From Pseudomonadales bacterium (GTDB lineage Bacteria; Pseudomonadota; Gammaproteobacteria; Pseudomonadales; Azotimanducaceae), in the NCBI GenBank assembly GCA_022827905.1, contig JAJEIQ010000073.1, positions 43,298 to 107,297 on the forward strand: 64,000 nt of DNA, read 5' to 3'. The notes under the pieces were generated by a model. It was not told the DNA's origin. It was given only the letters and a program-made list of their open reading frames with translations, and searched no databases. Of the stretch, positions 25,931 through 34,404 are shown one piece after another. A program made the translations under genes and the position numbers. How positions within the stretch are numbered: the first letter of the stretch is position 1; the number at the start of each line of letters is the position of its first letter.

Positions 25931-27496
25931 ATGACCCGCCGCCAGCTCCCGATCGGCATCCAAGATTTCCGCACGATTCGGGAGCAGGATTGCTATTACG
26001 TCGATAAGACGTCCCACATCCGCCGGTTGGTGGAATCGGGGAGATACTGGTTTCTGTCCCGCCCACGCCGGTTCGGCAAGAGCCTCCTAGTTGATACCTT
26101 GCGCGAACTCTTCGAGGGAAACGAAACCCTGTTCCGGGGCTTGGACATCCACGGGCATTGGGATTGGTCGATCAAGCATCCGGTGGTCAGGCTGAGCTTT
26201 GGGGGGAAATACAACGAGGCCGGTGACCTTGAGGACGACGTTTCAAGCCAGTTGGCGATCATCGAGCGGAACGCCGGACTTAGCCCGGCCGAAATGCCGC
26301 GCACTGCCCCGTCGCGGCTGCGCGAGCTTCTGGACCGCCTGCACCACGCCACCGGCAAACAGGTCGTCGTGCTGGTTGACGAGTACGACAAGCCGATCCT
26401 GGACGTCATCGACCGGCCCGAAATGGCCACCGCCAACCGAGACTACCTGCGGGGGTTCTACGGCATCATCAAGGACAGCGCCCGCGATGTCCGCTTTGCC
26501 TTCGTCACCGGGGTCAGCATGTTCTCCCGGGTGAGTCTCTTTTCGGGTCTCAACAACCTCCGCAACATCAGCCTCGACCCCAAGTACGCCAGCATCTGCG
26601 GCTATACCGATGCCGATCTGGAAACCGTGTTCGCCCCGGAACTGCGGGGACTCGACCGGAACCGGATCCGAGAGTGGTACAACGGCTACGACTGGCTTGG
26701 TGACGAGAAGCTCTACAACCCGTACGACCTGCTGCTGCTCTTCGAAACCCGCAACTTTGAGGCCCACTGGTTCGAAACCGGCTCCCCCGCCTTCCTGTTC
26801 CGGATGATGATGGACCGGGAGGTGAGCCCGATGGAGCTGGAGCGCCGGGGCACGGACGCGAGGCAGCTGTCCAGGTTCGACGTTGGGGACGTCGGCATCG
26901 ATGCGCTGTTGTTCCAGGCTGGCTACCTGACCATCGTGGAAAAGGAATGGGATGGCGTTCAGACCTTTTACACCTTGGATTATCCAAATTTGGAGGTGCG
27001 CCAGAGCCTGAATCAGGGATTGCTGGGCCATTTGGGTCGGCAGGCCAAGGAGGTGTCGGATCATGGCAAGGAACTCGGCCGCCTGCTGGCCAGCAACGAC
27101 TTCGGCGGATTCGCGGACCGCCTGCGGTCATTCCTCGCCGGGATTCCCTACCAATGGCAGGGCAGCAACAGCCCGGCCCGCTACGAGGCGTGGTACGCGG
27201 GGATGCTCTACGCCTGCTTTCGCACCATCGGCCTGGACCTCCGCGTGGAGGACTCCTCCGGCAGGGGCAGGGCGGACATGGTGGCGCTCCACGGCGGCCA
27301 AGTGTTCGTGTTCGAGTTCAAGATGGCTGAAGCGGAAGGCGATGGCGATTCGGTCGCCCAGCAGGCCATTGGGCAGATGCGGGAAAAAGGCTATGCCGAG
27401 AAATACCGGGACCGGGGAGAGCCGATTCACCTCGTGGGCTTGGCGTTCAGCCGGGAGGGCAGGAACTTGGCGGCGGTTAAAGTAGTCCCGGCCTGA
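25931..27496 (+). CDS. AAA-ATPase-like protein with C-terminal PD-(D/E)XK nuclease-like domain
   Basis: The 521-residue protein has the two-domain layout of the AAA-ATPase_like (PF09820) plus PDDEXK_9 (PF08011) family. The N-terminus carries LPIGIQDFRTIREQDCYYVDKTSHI, a modified Walker A in SRPRRFGKSLLVDTLREL, and Walker B in VVLVDEYDKPILDV. FVTGVSMFSRVSLFSGLNNL follows. At the C-terminus GRGRADMVALHGGQVFVFEFKM keeps the D...E-x-K pattern of the nuclease fold. These proteins often occur in many copies in Bacteroidetes and some Proteobacteria. Their function is not known; roles in DNA transactions or mobile elements have been suggested. It is divergent from the DUF6642 gene. Confidence 0.85.
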   Translation: MTRRQLPIGIQDFRTIREQDCYYVDKTSHIRRLVESGRYWFLSRPRRFGKSLLVDTLRELFEGNETLFRGLDIHGHWDWSIKHPVVRLSFGGKYNEAGDLEDDVSSQLAIIERNAGLSPAEMPRTAPSRLRELLDRLHHATGKQVVVLVDEYDKPILDVIDRPEMATANRDYLRGFYGIIKDSARDVRFAFVTGVSMFSRVSLFSGLNNLRNISLDPKYASICGYTDADLETVFAPELRGLDRNRIREWYNGYDWLGDEKLYNPYDLLLLFETRNFEAHWFETGSPAFLFRMMMDREVSPMELERRGTDARQLSRFDVGDVGIDALLFQAGYLTIVEKEWDGVQTFYTLDYPNLEVRQSLNQGLLGHLGRQAKEVSDHGKELGRLLASNDFGGFADRLRSFLAGIPYQWQGSNSPARYEAWYAGMLYACFRTIGLDLRVEDSSGRGRADMVALHGGQVFVFEFKMAEAEGDGDSVAQQAIGQMREKGYAEKYRDRGEPIHLVGLAFSREGRNLAAVKVVPA

Positions 27497-27601
27497 TGGT
27501 TAACGATAAAGGGCTCTTTTCTGCCAGCCGTTTCCGCAGTCGGTTTTAGCGGGGATTCCTGTTCCAATTCCCAACGACCCACTTGCGCGGACGGTACGCC
27601 T

Positions 27602-29665
27602 TCAGCCATCGCGGGCGCCGGGTGAGGGCCGGGTCCGCCTGATCAGCGACATCGCTTCGGGTTCGCCCACCCAGAGGTCGCGCATCTCGTCCCGGTAGAG
27701 CCAAGCCTGCTCCTTGCTTCCGAGCGCAACGTAGTGTGGATCGATGCGCGGTTGGCGGGCCCGCTCCCGCATCAGGTAGCGGCGCACTTCCGGCAATCGG
27801 TCCACCGCGAGCCGGGCGGCCTCGGATGCTTCGTCCATCCGGCCCATTCGAACCAGTGCGAGAACCCGGCCGTAGGGCAGTTCCGCGAACATATCGTCCT
27901 CATAGCTCAAAGCCAGCAACACCGCCGCCTCGTCGTCGCCCGCTCTCAGGTGTGTGTTCATCAGGAAAGTCCTGATCCCGTGGTTGTCGCCGGGGTTGAG
28001 TGCGAGCAGAAGCTCCGCATGGGCCCGCGCCCGCTCGACGTCGCCCTGCTCCAACGCCAGGGACTGGGCGCGTGCCAAGCAACGCAACCCGGGCCGGTTC
28101 CGGACATCGGCCCATTCCATGCATGGGTCGCCGGACGGGCTGGCCTCTCCGGCCGCTTGGCGCAGGATACGAACGCCGCGTTCGACCAAGGGCGCCTGCA
28201 TCACTTTCCGGAAACTCATCGAATCGCTCATCGGATGAAGCTCCACGGCCGAGGCGAGATCGTCGAGGACGTCGACGCTATCGAACGCTTCCGGATGACG
28301 GTCCAGGAAGTCCATCCAAACGTCCTCTTCGTCGGGATTCCAAGGATACGCGCCCCCGCGTGGGGCATGGTCGATGGAGAACGGCTTGGCTGGCGAATAG
28401 ATGGCGTGCCAGTCCGCTTCCAAGACCCGCAGCCGCTCCGGCGCTTGGAGCGTGAAGCGCGGGTCGGGCGCTGCGTCGGGCGCCCCATCGTGCGGGTCGT
28501 CGCTGTGCGCCATGTTCCGGGTCTGCTCAAGCAATTCAGGCGTCCACTTGCGGATATCATCCTCCTTCATGCCCATTCCGCGCAGTTGCGTTGCGATGTT
28601 CGCCTCGGGGTTGCCGCCCGGATCGGGTGCTGGCGCAGTGGTGATTTCGTACTGCGGCAGCGGGCGCTCACCGATGTCCGGCAGCGCATCCAGCAGCCGT
28701 TGGCCGGTTCCGCCGACTGCGTCGATGCACGTTTGCGCCATGGCCCGGTAGGGATCCTTGGCGATGGTCGTCATAAAATCGATCACCCCTTTGACGTCCT
28801 CGGCGTTCAGCTTCATCAGGCGTTTGCGCCATACACGCGCACTCTCACGCGCCCGCTCGGGCCGGTGTTCACTCATGAGGAGGTGGACTTCGAGCAAGCC
28901 GACCGCAGGGTTGCCTGGCGTGTCGCGCTGCGCTTGGCGAAAGGCGTCCCAAGCGCCGTCGCGGTCGTCCCGGTCCATCCGGATCACGGCCATGCGCTGA
29001 AGGGCTTCGGAGCGCAACTCGGACCGGGGCGCTTCCGTGACGACCCTTTCCAGCACCTTTGTCTTTTTCCGCGGCCAGCCTGCATCGTCGTACAGGTCGC
29101 AGAGCAGCGACAGGGCATAATCGTGTGGATGTGCCGTGCCGGCTAGCTTATCGCCGAACATCGGCTCCAGGAATCCGATGGCCTTTCGGGAATCGCCTGA
29201 AGCTCTGAGTTCCTCGGCCGCAACGATCAGGCTCCCTGTGGGCACGCGTCCGGCCGCGACGACTTGGCGGCAATCCCGTTGCGGCAGCGCGTCGAGCACG
29301 GCCGGCCAGATATCGGCCGAACGCATGGCTGGCAGCGCCGGAAAGCGGGCGCAGCAGTTTTTGTATTTCAGGCCAGAGCCGCAGTAGCACGGTGCGTTGC
29401 GGCCGGGCTTTGGCAGCGGCTGCGGCCTGAAATCGTTGTGCGGCGCGGGGGTCGCCCCCCATATCGAACGACCGAGCTGCATAGCGAGGGCCTTCGTCTC
29501 GCTTGCCTCCAACGGCAGGCGTGCCGACCGGCATAGCCAGTGCACCTCATCGCTGAACCAAGGGAGAAAATCATCAAGAGCGCCCGCCCGGATGATTCTC
29601 CCGACGGCAGCCTCGACAAGGTCGCTCAACAAATCATGTGGCAGAGATTCCTCTTGAATCGACAT
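27602..29665 (-). CDS. SEC-C motif and TPR-like repeat protein
   Basis: The 687-residue protein has an N-terminal helical part of about 90 residues, then a SEC-C zinc motif (PGRNAPCYCGSGLKYKNCC, near residues 82-100) of the kind at the end of SecA. Behind it comes a long run of helical hairpins resembling TPRs, for example RSELRSEALQRMAVIRMDRDDRDGAW, VGLLEVHLLMSEHRPERAR and AEPYGRVLAL-like repeats near the C-terminus. No enzymatic motif was seen. SEC-C domains bind zinc and often mediate protein contacts. I start at ATG 29665; the frame continues upstream through the vapC remnant in another phase, which I regard as chance. It lies in an accessory stretch with toxin-antitoxin remains. Confidence 0.75.
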   Translation of the reverse strand: MSIQEESLPHDLLSDLVEAAVGRIIRAGALDDFLPWFSDEVHWLCRSARLPLEASETKALAMQLGRSIWGATPAPHNDFRPQPLPKPGRNAPCYCGSGLKYKNCCARFPALPAMRSADIWPAVLDALPQRDCRQVVAAGRVPTGSLIVAAEELRASGDSRKAIGFLEPMFGDKLAGTAHPHDYALSLLCDLYDDAGWPRKKTKVLERVVTEAPRSELRSEALQRMAVIRMDRDDRDGAWDAFRQAQRDTPGNPAVGLLEVHLLMSEHRPERARESARVWRKRLMKLNAEDVKGVIDFMTTIAKDPYRAMAQTCIDAVGGTGQRLLDALPDIGERPLPQYEITTAPAPDPGGNPEANIATQLRGMGMKEDDIRKWTPELLEQTRNMAHSDDPHDGAPDAAPDPRFTLQAPERLRVLEADWHAIYSPAKPFSIDHAPRGGAYPWNPDEEDVWMDFLDRHPEAFDSVDVLDDLASAVELHPMSDSMSFRKVMQAPLVERGVRILRQAAGEASPSGDPCMEWADVRNRPGLRCLARAQSLALEQGDVERARAHAELLLALNPGDNHGIRTFLMNTHLRAGDDEAAVLLALSYEDDMFAELPYGRVLALVRMGRMDEASEAARLAVDRLPEVRRYLMRERARQPRIDPHYVALGSKEQAWLYRDEMRDLWVGEPEAMSLIRRTRPSPGARDG

Positions 29666-29715
29666 GTTTCCTAGTCGGGCTGAGTTGATTTGCAGAGTAG
29701 TATATGCGTTTCCCG

Positions 29716-29847
29716 TTACCCGTGGCACACATGTTCCGACGCGGCAGCAGTTCTCATTTTGGCTTTTTTCGTCCAAGTACGAGCGGTTTCCGCTCTTTCC
29801 GGCTCGTCCTGAAGGATAGCGATCAACTCCGACGTGTCGATGACCAT
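29716..29847 (-). pseudogene. vapC toxin remnant (5' fragment)
   Basis: Directly downstream of vapB, and overlapping its stop by one base (TGATG), a frame begins MVIDTSELIAILQDEPERAE. This is the standard first strand and helix of a VapC PIN-domain ribonuclease, with the first catalytic aspartate. After about 24 residues the similarity ends and a stop follows at codon 44. A complete PIN domain needs about 130 residues and three more acidic residues, so the toxin is inactive. The break point falls just before the SEC-C gene region. Confidence 0.75.
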
Positions 29848-30101
29848 CAGGTCGGCACACCGCGTTCATCGTAGCCGAGAATTTCATCGGGGCTGCGGCC
29901 ATCCAGAACCGGGAGGGATGCGCAGTGCAAGGCAATCTCCTCAAGCTCCTCGACAAGGTTCCGACCGGGGCGCCGGCTGCGGACTTTCGCCAAGCGGTCC
30001 TGCAAAGCCTTCGTCACCGCCTCGGTCTTGGTCTCGCCCGTGAGGCCGGCCAGCGTGGCAGCAAGTTCCCCTGTGGTTCGATTCCTGATGTTGAGCATCA
30101 T
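29847..30101 (-). CDS. vapB: VapB-type antitoxin (PSK transcription factor family)
   Basis: An 84-residue antitoxin beginning MMLNIRNRTTGELAATLAGLTGETKTEAVTKAL, the conserved N-terminal DNA-binding part of the Rv0623-like/PF07704 VapB family, followed by an acidic C-terminal tail that would wrap the toxin. ATG codons occur at 30101 and 30098 behind AAAAGG; ATG 30113 is also possible. Its toxin partner survives only as a 5' fragment, so this antitoxin now stands alone and may persist through DNA binding or cross-talk. Confidence 0.8.
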   Translation of the reverse strand: MMLNIRNRTTGELAATLAGLTGETKTEAVTKALQDRLAKVRSRRPGRNLVEELEEIALHCASLPVLDGRSPDEILGYDERGVPT

Positions 30102-30413
30102 GAGCCTTTTCATACGTGCGGACAAATGCCCGCATCGCAGCATGGAGCGCCCAAAGTCAATATTGGACGCACAAGAAGCGAGCGCTGAGCGCGGAGCAAA
30201 TTCACTTGGTGCCGTTTGCTGCCGGGTCTAGCAGAGTCAGGTGGTGGGCTCTGTCTGAACCCTGGTGGGTGCTTGCAGCTCCTACAGAGCCCATGGGGCG
30301 TTGGCGGTCATTTTGGCCGCAACCGCCGTGAACTGCCGGGAACGGTGGCGCCAGCGGTGGTAAGCCGATATCTTGGCTTGCCGCGTAACTCCCCGTGCGG
30401 GAAAGTCGATTGA
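30102..30413. other. Stretch without a recognisable gene
   Basis: About 310 bp between vapB and the TPR-sulfotransferase gene. It presumably contains the promoters of both divergent genes. The reading frames crossing it are short and show no domain. No convincing sigma-70 pair, hairpin or RNA gene was seen. Confidence 0.4.
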
Positions 30414-32426
30414 ATGGCGGAACAGCTCACGCCCCAAGCGGCGTTCAACAAGGTCATTGACCTGATCAACCCGGGTCGGGTCGCCGCTGCTGCGGCCCTG
30501 TGCCGGGATGCCGTGGAGCGGGATCCGGAGGACGTCAACATGACGGCGCTGCTGGGCGCCATCCTGCTGAAGCTGCGCGAGTTCGAAGCCGCGGAGGCGC
30601 ACCTGCGGCGCGCCATCGAGCTGGCGCCGACCTTCGCCAAACCCCACGAGGACCTCGGCCGCCTGTTGGTGGAGCAGGGTCGGCCGGCGGAGGCAGTCGA
30701 GGTGCTCAGGGATGCCACCCGGCTTGATCCCAAGGCGGAAATGGCCTTCTTCACGCTGGGCCGGGCGCTGTCCATGACGGGCGAAGGGGAACAGGCCGAC
30801 GCCGCCTTCGAGGCTTCCTTCGAACTCAATCCGCAGCGCCGCAAGCTTGCCTTGGCGGCCGAGCACCACAAGGCGGGGCGGCGCGAGGAGGCGAGCCGCC
30901 AGTACCGGGAGTTGCTGCTCGAGTCGCCCAACGATGTGGATGCCATGCGCCTGCTGGCGGGCATTCTGGCCAGCCAATCCGATGTTGAGGAAGCGGAGGC
31001 GCTGCTTAGGAAGGCCGTTTCCCTTGCCCCCGACTACGCCCTCGCCTTTCTCGACTTGGGGCGGCTCTTTCAGGAACAGCACCGCTACGCGGAGGCCATC
31101 GAGTGTTTCCAGCGCACCATCCGGCTGCAGCCGAGCGCCGCCAAGCCGCGCCACTTGCTGGCATCGACCCTGGCGCCGGTGGGCCGAACCGAGGATGCCT
31201 TGGACACCTACCGCCAAGTGCTGGAGCTTCAGCCGCGCCATGCCGGCGCTTGGTTGGGGCTTGGCCACACGCTCAAGACCATCGGGCGGCAGCGGGAGGC
31301 CATCGAGGCGTACCGGGAGTGCATCCGGGTGCGGCCGGACAACGGCGAGACCTATTGGAGCCTTGCGAACCTGAAGACCTACCAGCTCACTGCCCACGAC
31401 ATGCGGGCGATGGAGTCAGCCCTGGAGCGTGCCGATGAGCTCACCGATCAGTCCACGGTCAACTTTCTGTTTGCGTTGGCCAAGGCCCATGAGGATGCGG
31501 GCGACTTCGACGCCGCCTGGGACTACTATCAGCGCGGCAACGCCAAGCAGCGGATGCTTGAGCACTATGATCCGGTGCAGACCGAGACTGCCAACGACGA
31601 GATCATCGAGACCTTCGATGCCTCGTTCCTGCAAAGTGCCGCAGGCCAGGGCCATTCGGATGCGGCGCCGATATTCGTCCTTGGGCTGCCCCGCTCCGGC
31701 TCCACCCTGATCGAGCAGATACTGGCCAGCCACAGCCAGGTTGAAGGCACTTCGGAGCTTCCCTACCTGGGCCGGGTGGCCACCTCCCTGAACCGCAACC
31801 GGGCCGATGGCATTAACTACCCCCAGGCGGTGCGCGAACTGCGGGCGGCCCACTTCAAGGCCCTGGGCGGGGACTACCTGCAGCGCGCCCAAGTGCATCG
31901 GCGCTCCGAGAAGCCGCGCTTCGTGGACAAGATGCCCAACAACTTCCCCTCGATCGGCTTTGCGCATCTGATTCTGCCCAACGCCAAGATCATCGACGCC
32001 CGCCGCTACCCCTTGGACGCCACCCTGAGCTGCTACCGCCAACTGTTCGCCAAGGGCCAGACCTTCGTTTACGACCTGCAGGAGATTGGCGAGTACTTCC
32101 TGGAGTACCAACGGCTGATGGACCACTGGCACGAGGTTCTGCCGAGCCGTGTCCTGACCGTTCAATACGAGGATTTGGTGACCAATTTCGACCGCCAGTT
32201 GCGCCGCCTGCTCGATTACTGCGAGCTGCCCTGGGAGGATGCCTGCGCCAACTTCCACGAGACCGATCGTCCGGTTCGCACGGCCAGCTCCGAACAGGTG
32301 CGCCAACCGATCTACGCCAAGTCGATTCACTTCTGGCGCAACTACGAAGCCCACCTTGGCGAGCTGATCGACGTGCTGGAGCCGGTGCTGCCCCGCTACG
32401 CGCAATACGAACCGATCAACCGCTGA
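30414..32426 (+). CDS. TPR-repeat sulfotransferase
   Basis: The 670-residue protein joins an N-terminal array of about ten TPR units (residues 1-340; for example GAILLKLREFEAAEAHLRRA and YAEAIECFQRTIRLQPS) to a C-terminal sulfotransferase domain. That domain starts with the PAPS-binding loop PIFVLGLPRSGSTLIEQILA near residue 420, followed by SELPYLGRV, FVDKMPNNF and the second PAPS-site helix region RRYPLDATLSCYRQLF. It resembles bacterial TPR-sulfotransferases whose acceptors are unknown. ATG 30414 is preceded by GGGAAAG. The gene converges with yqeY, overlapping it by 11 bp, and occupies the place where dnaG would be expected next to rpsU-yqeY. Confidence 0.85.
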   Translation: MAEQLTPQAAFNKVIDLINPGRVAAAAALCRDAVERDPEDVNMTALLGAILLKLREFEAAEAHLRRAIELAPTFAKPHEDLGRLLVEQGRPAEAVEVLRDATRLDPKAEMAFFTLGRALSMTGEGEQADAAFEASFELNPQRRKLALAAEHHKAGRREEASRQYRELLLESPNDVDAMRLLAGILASQSDVEEAEALLRKAVSLAPDYALAFLDLGRLFQEQHRYAEAIECFQRTIRLQPSAAKPRHLLASTLAPVGRTEDALDTYRQVLELQPRHAGAWLGLGHTLKTIGRQREAIEAYRECIRVRPDNGETYWSLANLKTYQLTAHDMRAMESALERADELTDQSTVNFLFALAKAHEDAGDFDAAWDYYQRGNAKQRMLEHYDPVQTETANDEIIETFDASFLQSAAGQGHSDAAPIFVLGLPRSGSTLIEQILASHSQVEGTSELPYLGRVATSLNRNRADGINYPQAVRELRAAHFKALGGDYLQRAQVHRRSEKPRFVDKMPNNFPSIGFAHLILPNAKIIDARRYPLDATLSCYRQLFAKGQTFVYDLQEIGEYFLEYQRLMDHWHEVLPSRVLTVQYEDLVTNFDRQLRRLLDYCELPWEDACANFHETDRPVRTASSEQVRQPIYAKSIHFWRNYEAHLGELIDVLEPVLPRYAQYEPINR

Positions 32427-32865
32427 GCTTGGCCTTCACCTTGGCGCTGACCGCGCCCATGTCCGCCCTACCGGCGACTTCGCCCTTCAACTTCCCCATT
32501 ACCTTGCCCATGTCCCGCATGCCGGACGCGCCGGTGGCAGCGACGGCGGCGTCGATCAGTGCGTCCACCTCCGCCTCGCTGAGCGGCGTGGGCATGAACG
32601 AGCGCACCACGTCGATTTCGAAGGCCTCCTGCTCGGCTAGGTCGGTGCGGCCGGCGGCCTCGTACTGGGAGCGGCTGTCGTTGCGCTGCTTGACCATGCG
32701 CGTCAGCACGGTGATCACATCGGCATCCACCAGCGCCTTGCGCTCATCCACCTCCACCCGCTTAAGCTCGGCGTTGACTAGGCGCAGCGCCGCCACGAGA
32801 CGCTTGTCCCGGGCTTTCATGGCCGTGCGGGTGGCCGTCTGAATGCGGTCCTTAAGGTCGCTCAT
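32416..32865 (-). CDS. yqeY: GatB/YqeY domain protein
   Basis: A 149-residue cytoplasmic protein of the YqeY family, related to the tail domain of the GatB amidotransferase subunit that contacts tRNA. Characteristic segments are LKDRIQTATRTAMKARDKRLV, LRLVNAELKRVEVD, YEAAGRTDLAEQEAFEIDVVRSFMPTPLSE and DMGKVMGKLKGEVAGRADMG. Its exact role is not known. It lies 91 bp downstream of rpsU in the same direction, the normal position in the rpsU-yqeY-dnaG-rpoD operon, but dnaG does not follow. Confidence 0.93.
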   Translation of the reverse strand: MSDLKDRIQTATRTAMKARDKRLVAALRLVNAELKRVEVDERKALVDADVITVLTRMVKQRNDSRSQYEAAGRTDLAEQEAFEIDVVRSFMPTPLSEAEVDALIDAAVAATGASGMRDMGKVMGKLKGEVAGRADMGAVSAKVKAKLSG

Positions 32866-32911
32866 GGAATGCCCGGGCGCTTGGCTCTAAATTTTGGTTG
32901 AATGCGGCGCT

Positions 32912-32949
32912 GAGTTGCGCAGCAACTCAAACGCCCCCGTCAGGGGGCG
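32912..32949 (-). repeat. Double hairpin between rpsU and yqeY
   Basis: On the minus strand the order is CGCCCCC-TGAC-GGGGGCG, TTT, GAGTTGC-TGC-GCAACTC. Both stems are perfect. The first, followed by three T, could act as a weak terminator or processing signal after rpsU. The same two-hairpin design occurs in opposite orientation at 33241-33280 on the other side of rpsU. Confidence 0.8.
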
Positions 32950-32956
32950 CGGGCGC

Positions 32957-33172
32957 CTAGTGGGTCTTCTCGAACCGCCGCGCCTCGCGCTGCAGCTTCT
33001 TCAGGTGGCGCTTCACGGCGGCGGCCGCCTTGCGCTTGCGCATGGAGGTGGGCTTTTCGTAGAACTCCCGGCGGCGAACCTCGGAGAGGATGCCGGCCTT
33101 TTCGCAAGAGCGCTTGAAGCGCCGCAAGGCGACATCGAAGGGTTCGTTCTCCCGGATTCGGACATGGGGCAT
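32957..33172 (-). CDS. rpsU: 30S ribosomal protein bS21
   Basis: This 71-residue basic protein is bS21 of the small ribosomal subunit, which helps initiation complexes form. It matches the family over its full length: [40 protein letters not shown] and the lysine-rich tail ending in FEKTH. The ATG at 33172 is fixed by this N-terminus. The gene is divergent from tsaD, as in many gammaproteobacteria, and is flanked on both sides by mirror-image double hairpins. Confidence 0.97.
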   Translation of the reverse strand: MPHVRIRENEPFDVALRRFKRSCEKAGILSEVRRREFYEKPTSMRKRKAAAAVKRHLKKLQREARRFEKTH

Positions 33173-33240
33173 GTCGATATGGCCTGTTCGGCGAAAAAGG
33201 GCCGCGATTGTATAAGGAAAAGTCGGAGGGCGCAAAATGC

Positions 33241-33280
33241 GCGTCGCCGAAGGCGACGCGTTTGAGTTGCTTCGCAACTC
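33241..33280 (+). repeat. Double hairpin between rpsU and tsaD
   Basis: The sequence reads GCGTCGCC-GAA-GGCGACGC, G, TTT, GAGTTGC-TTC-GCAACTC, with both stems perfect. It lies in the divergent promoter region of rpsU and tsaD and is the inverted counterpart of the element at 32912-32949. The second stem and the TTT spacer are identical in both; the first stem differs in sequence but not in design. Confidence 0.8.
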
Positions 33281-33321
33281 GGTGCGTTGCGGGTGGTTTC
33301 GCTGGTTTTTGAACCCGTACA

Positions 33322-34359
33322 ATGCATCGCATGCTGGTGCTTGGCATTGAAACTTCCTGCGACGAGACGGGCGTGGCGCTGTGCGATTCCCGCGAGGGAC
33401 TGCTCGCCAACCTGCTGCACAGCCAGGCGGACCTGCATGCCGCCTACGGCGGGGTGGTGCCGGAACTGGCTTCGAGGGACCATGTTCGCAAGATCACGCC
33501 GCTGGTTCGGGAGGCACTCGGCCAAGCCGGCGCGCAACTGTCGGACCTCGACGGCGTCGCCTACGCCGCCGGTCCCGGCCTAATGGGCGCGCTCTTGGTG
33601 GGCGCCGCCTATGGCCGCTCCTTGGCTTGGAGTCTGGGCAGGCCGGCCATTGGCGTGCATCACATGGAGGCGCATCTGCTCGCGCCGCTGATGGAGGCCG
33701 ACCAGCCACCGCTGCCCTTCGTCGCCCTGCTGGTGTCCGGAGGCCACACCCAACTGGTGAAGGTGGCCGGCATCGGGGACTACGAGATGCTCGGCGAATC
33801 CTTGGACGATGCCGTGGGCGAGGCCTTCGACAAGGTTGGCAAAATGTTGGACCTCGGCTATCCCGGCGGCCCAGCGGTCGCCGCCTGCGCCGAGGACGGG
33901 GACGTTGAACGGTTCCGTTTCCCGCGGCCGATGACCGACCGCCCCGGCTTGGACTTCAGCTTCAGCGGCCTGAAGACCTTCACCTTGAACACCGTGAACG
34001 CGCACCAACCCCTGAGCGATCAGGACCGGGCCGACATCGCCCGGGCTTTCGAGGAGGCGGCAGTGGACACCCTGCTGATCAAGTGCCGACGGGCGTTGGC
34101 GGCTTGCGAATGCGACCACCTGGTCATGGCGGGCGGCGTCAGCGCCAACCGGCGCCTGCGCCAACGGCTCGAAGCGCAACTGGACGCCAAGGTGCACTAC
34201 GCGAAACCTGCACTTTGCACCGACAATGGCGCTATGATTGCCTATGCTGGGTGTCAACGCCTCGGCGCTGGAGAGCGAACGCCGCTCAGCATCGTCATCC
34301 GGCCTCGTTGGCCGATGACGGAGTTGTCGCCACCCGCTGTGCGCAGCGGTGTTCAGTGA
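33322..34359 (+). CDS. tsaD: tRNA N6-adenosine threonylcarbamoyltransferase
   Basis: TsaD transfers the threonylcarbamoyl group made by TsaC to A37 of ANN-decoding tRNAs. The 345-residue ASKHA-fold protein begins [14 protein letters not shown] and has the metal-binding [37 protein letters not shown] and [15 protein letters not shown]. The ATG at 33322 or the one at 33331 could start it; there is no clear ribosome binding site, and TACAAT overlaps the first ATG. A CCGCTG-TGCG-CAGCGG hairpin sits at its 3' end (34334-34349). Confidence 0.96.
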   Translation: MHRMLVLGIETSCDETGVALCDSREGLLANLLHSQADLHAAYGGVVPELASRDHVRKITPLVREALGQAGAQLSDLDGVAYAAGPGLMGALLVGAAYGRSLAWSLGRPAIGVHHMEAHLLAPLMEADQPPLPFVALLVSGGHTQLVKVAGIGDYEMLGESLDDAVGEAFDKVGKMLDLGYPGGPAVAACAEDGDVERFRFPRPMTDRPGLDFSFSGLKTFTLNTVNAHQPLSDQDRADIARAFEEAAVDTLLIKCRRALAACECDHLVMAGGVSANRRLRQRLEAQLDAKVHYAKPALCTDNGAMIAYAGCQRLGAGERTPLSIVIRPRWPMTELSPPAVRSGVQ

Positions 34360-34404
34360 ACTGCGAGCAGGCCCGAATCGACGGGCGGAAAGGGGGTACC
34401 ATCT

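Noticed and set aside
27734..29146. Plus-strand open frame opposite the SEC-C/TPR gene
   Set aside because: No recognisable domain, while the minus strand carries a SEC-C zinc motif and helical repeats.
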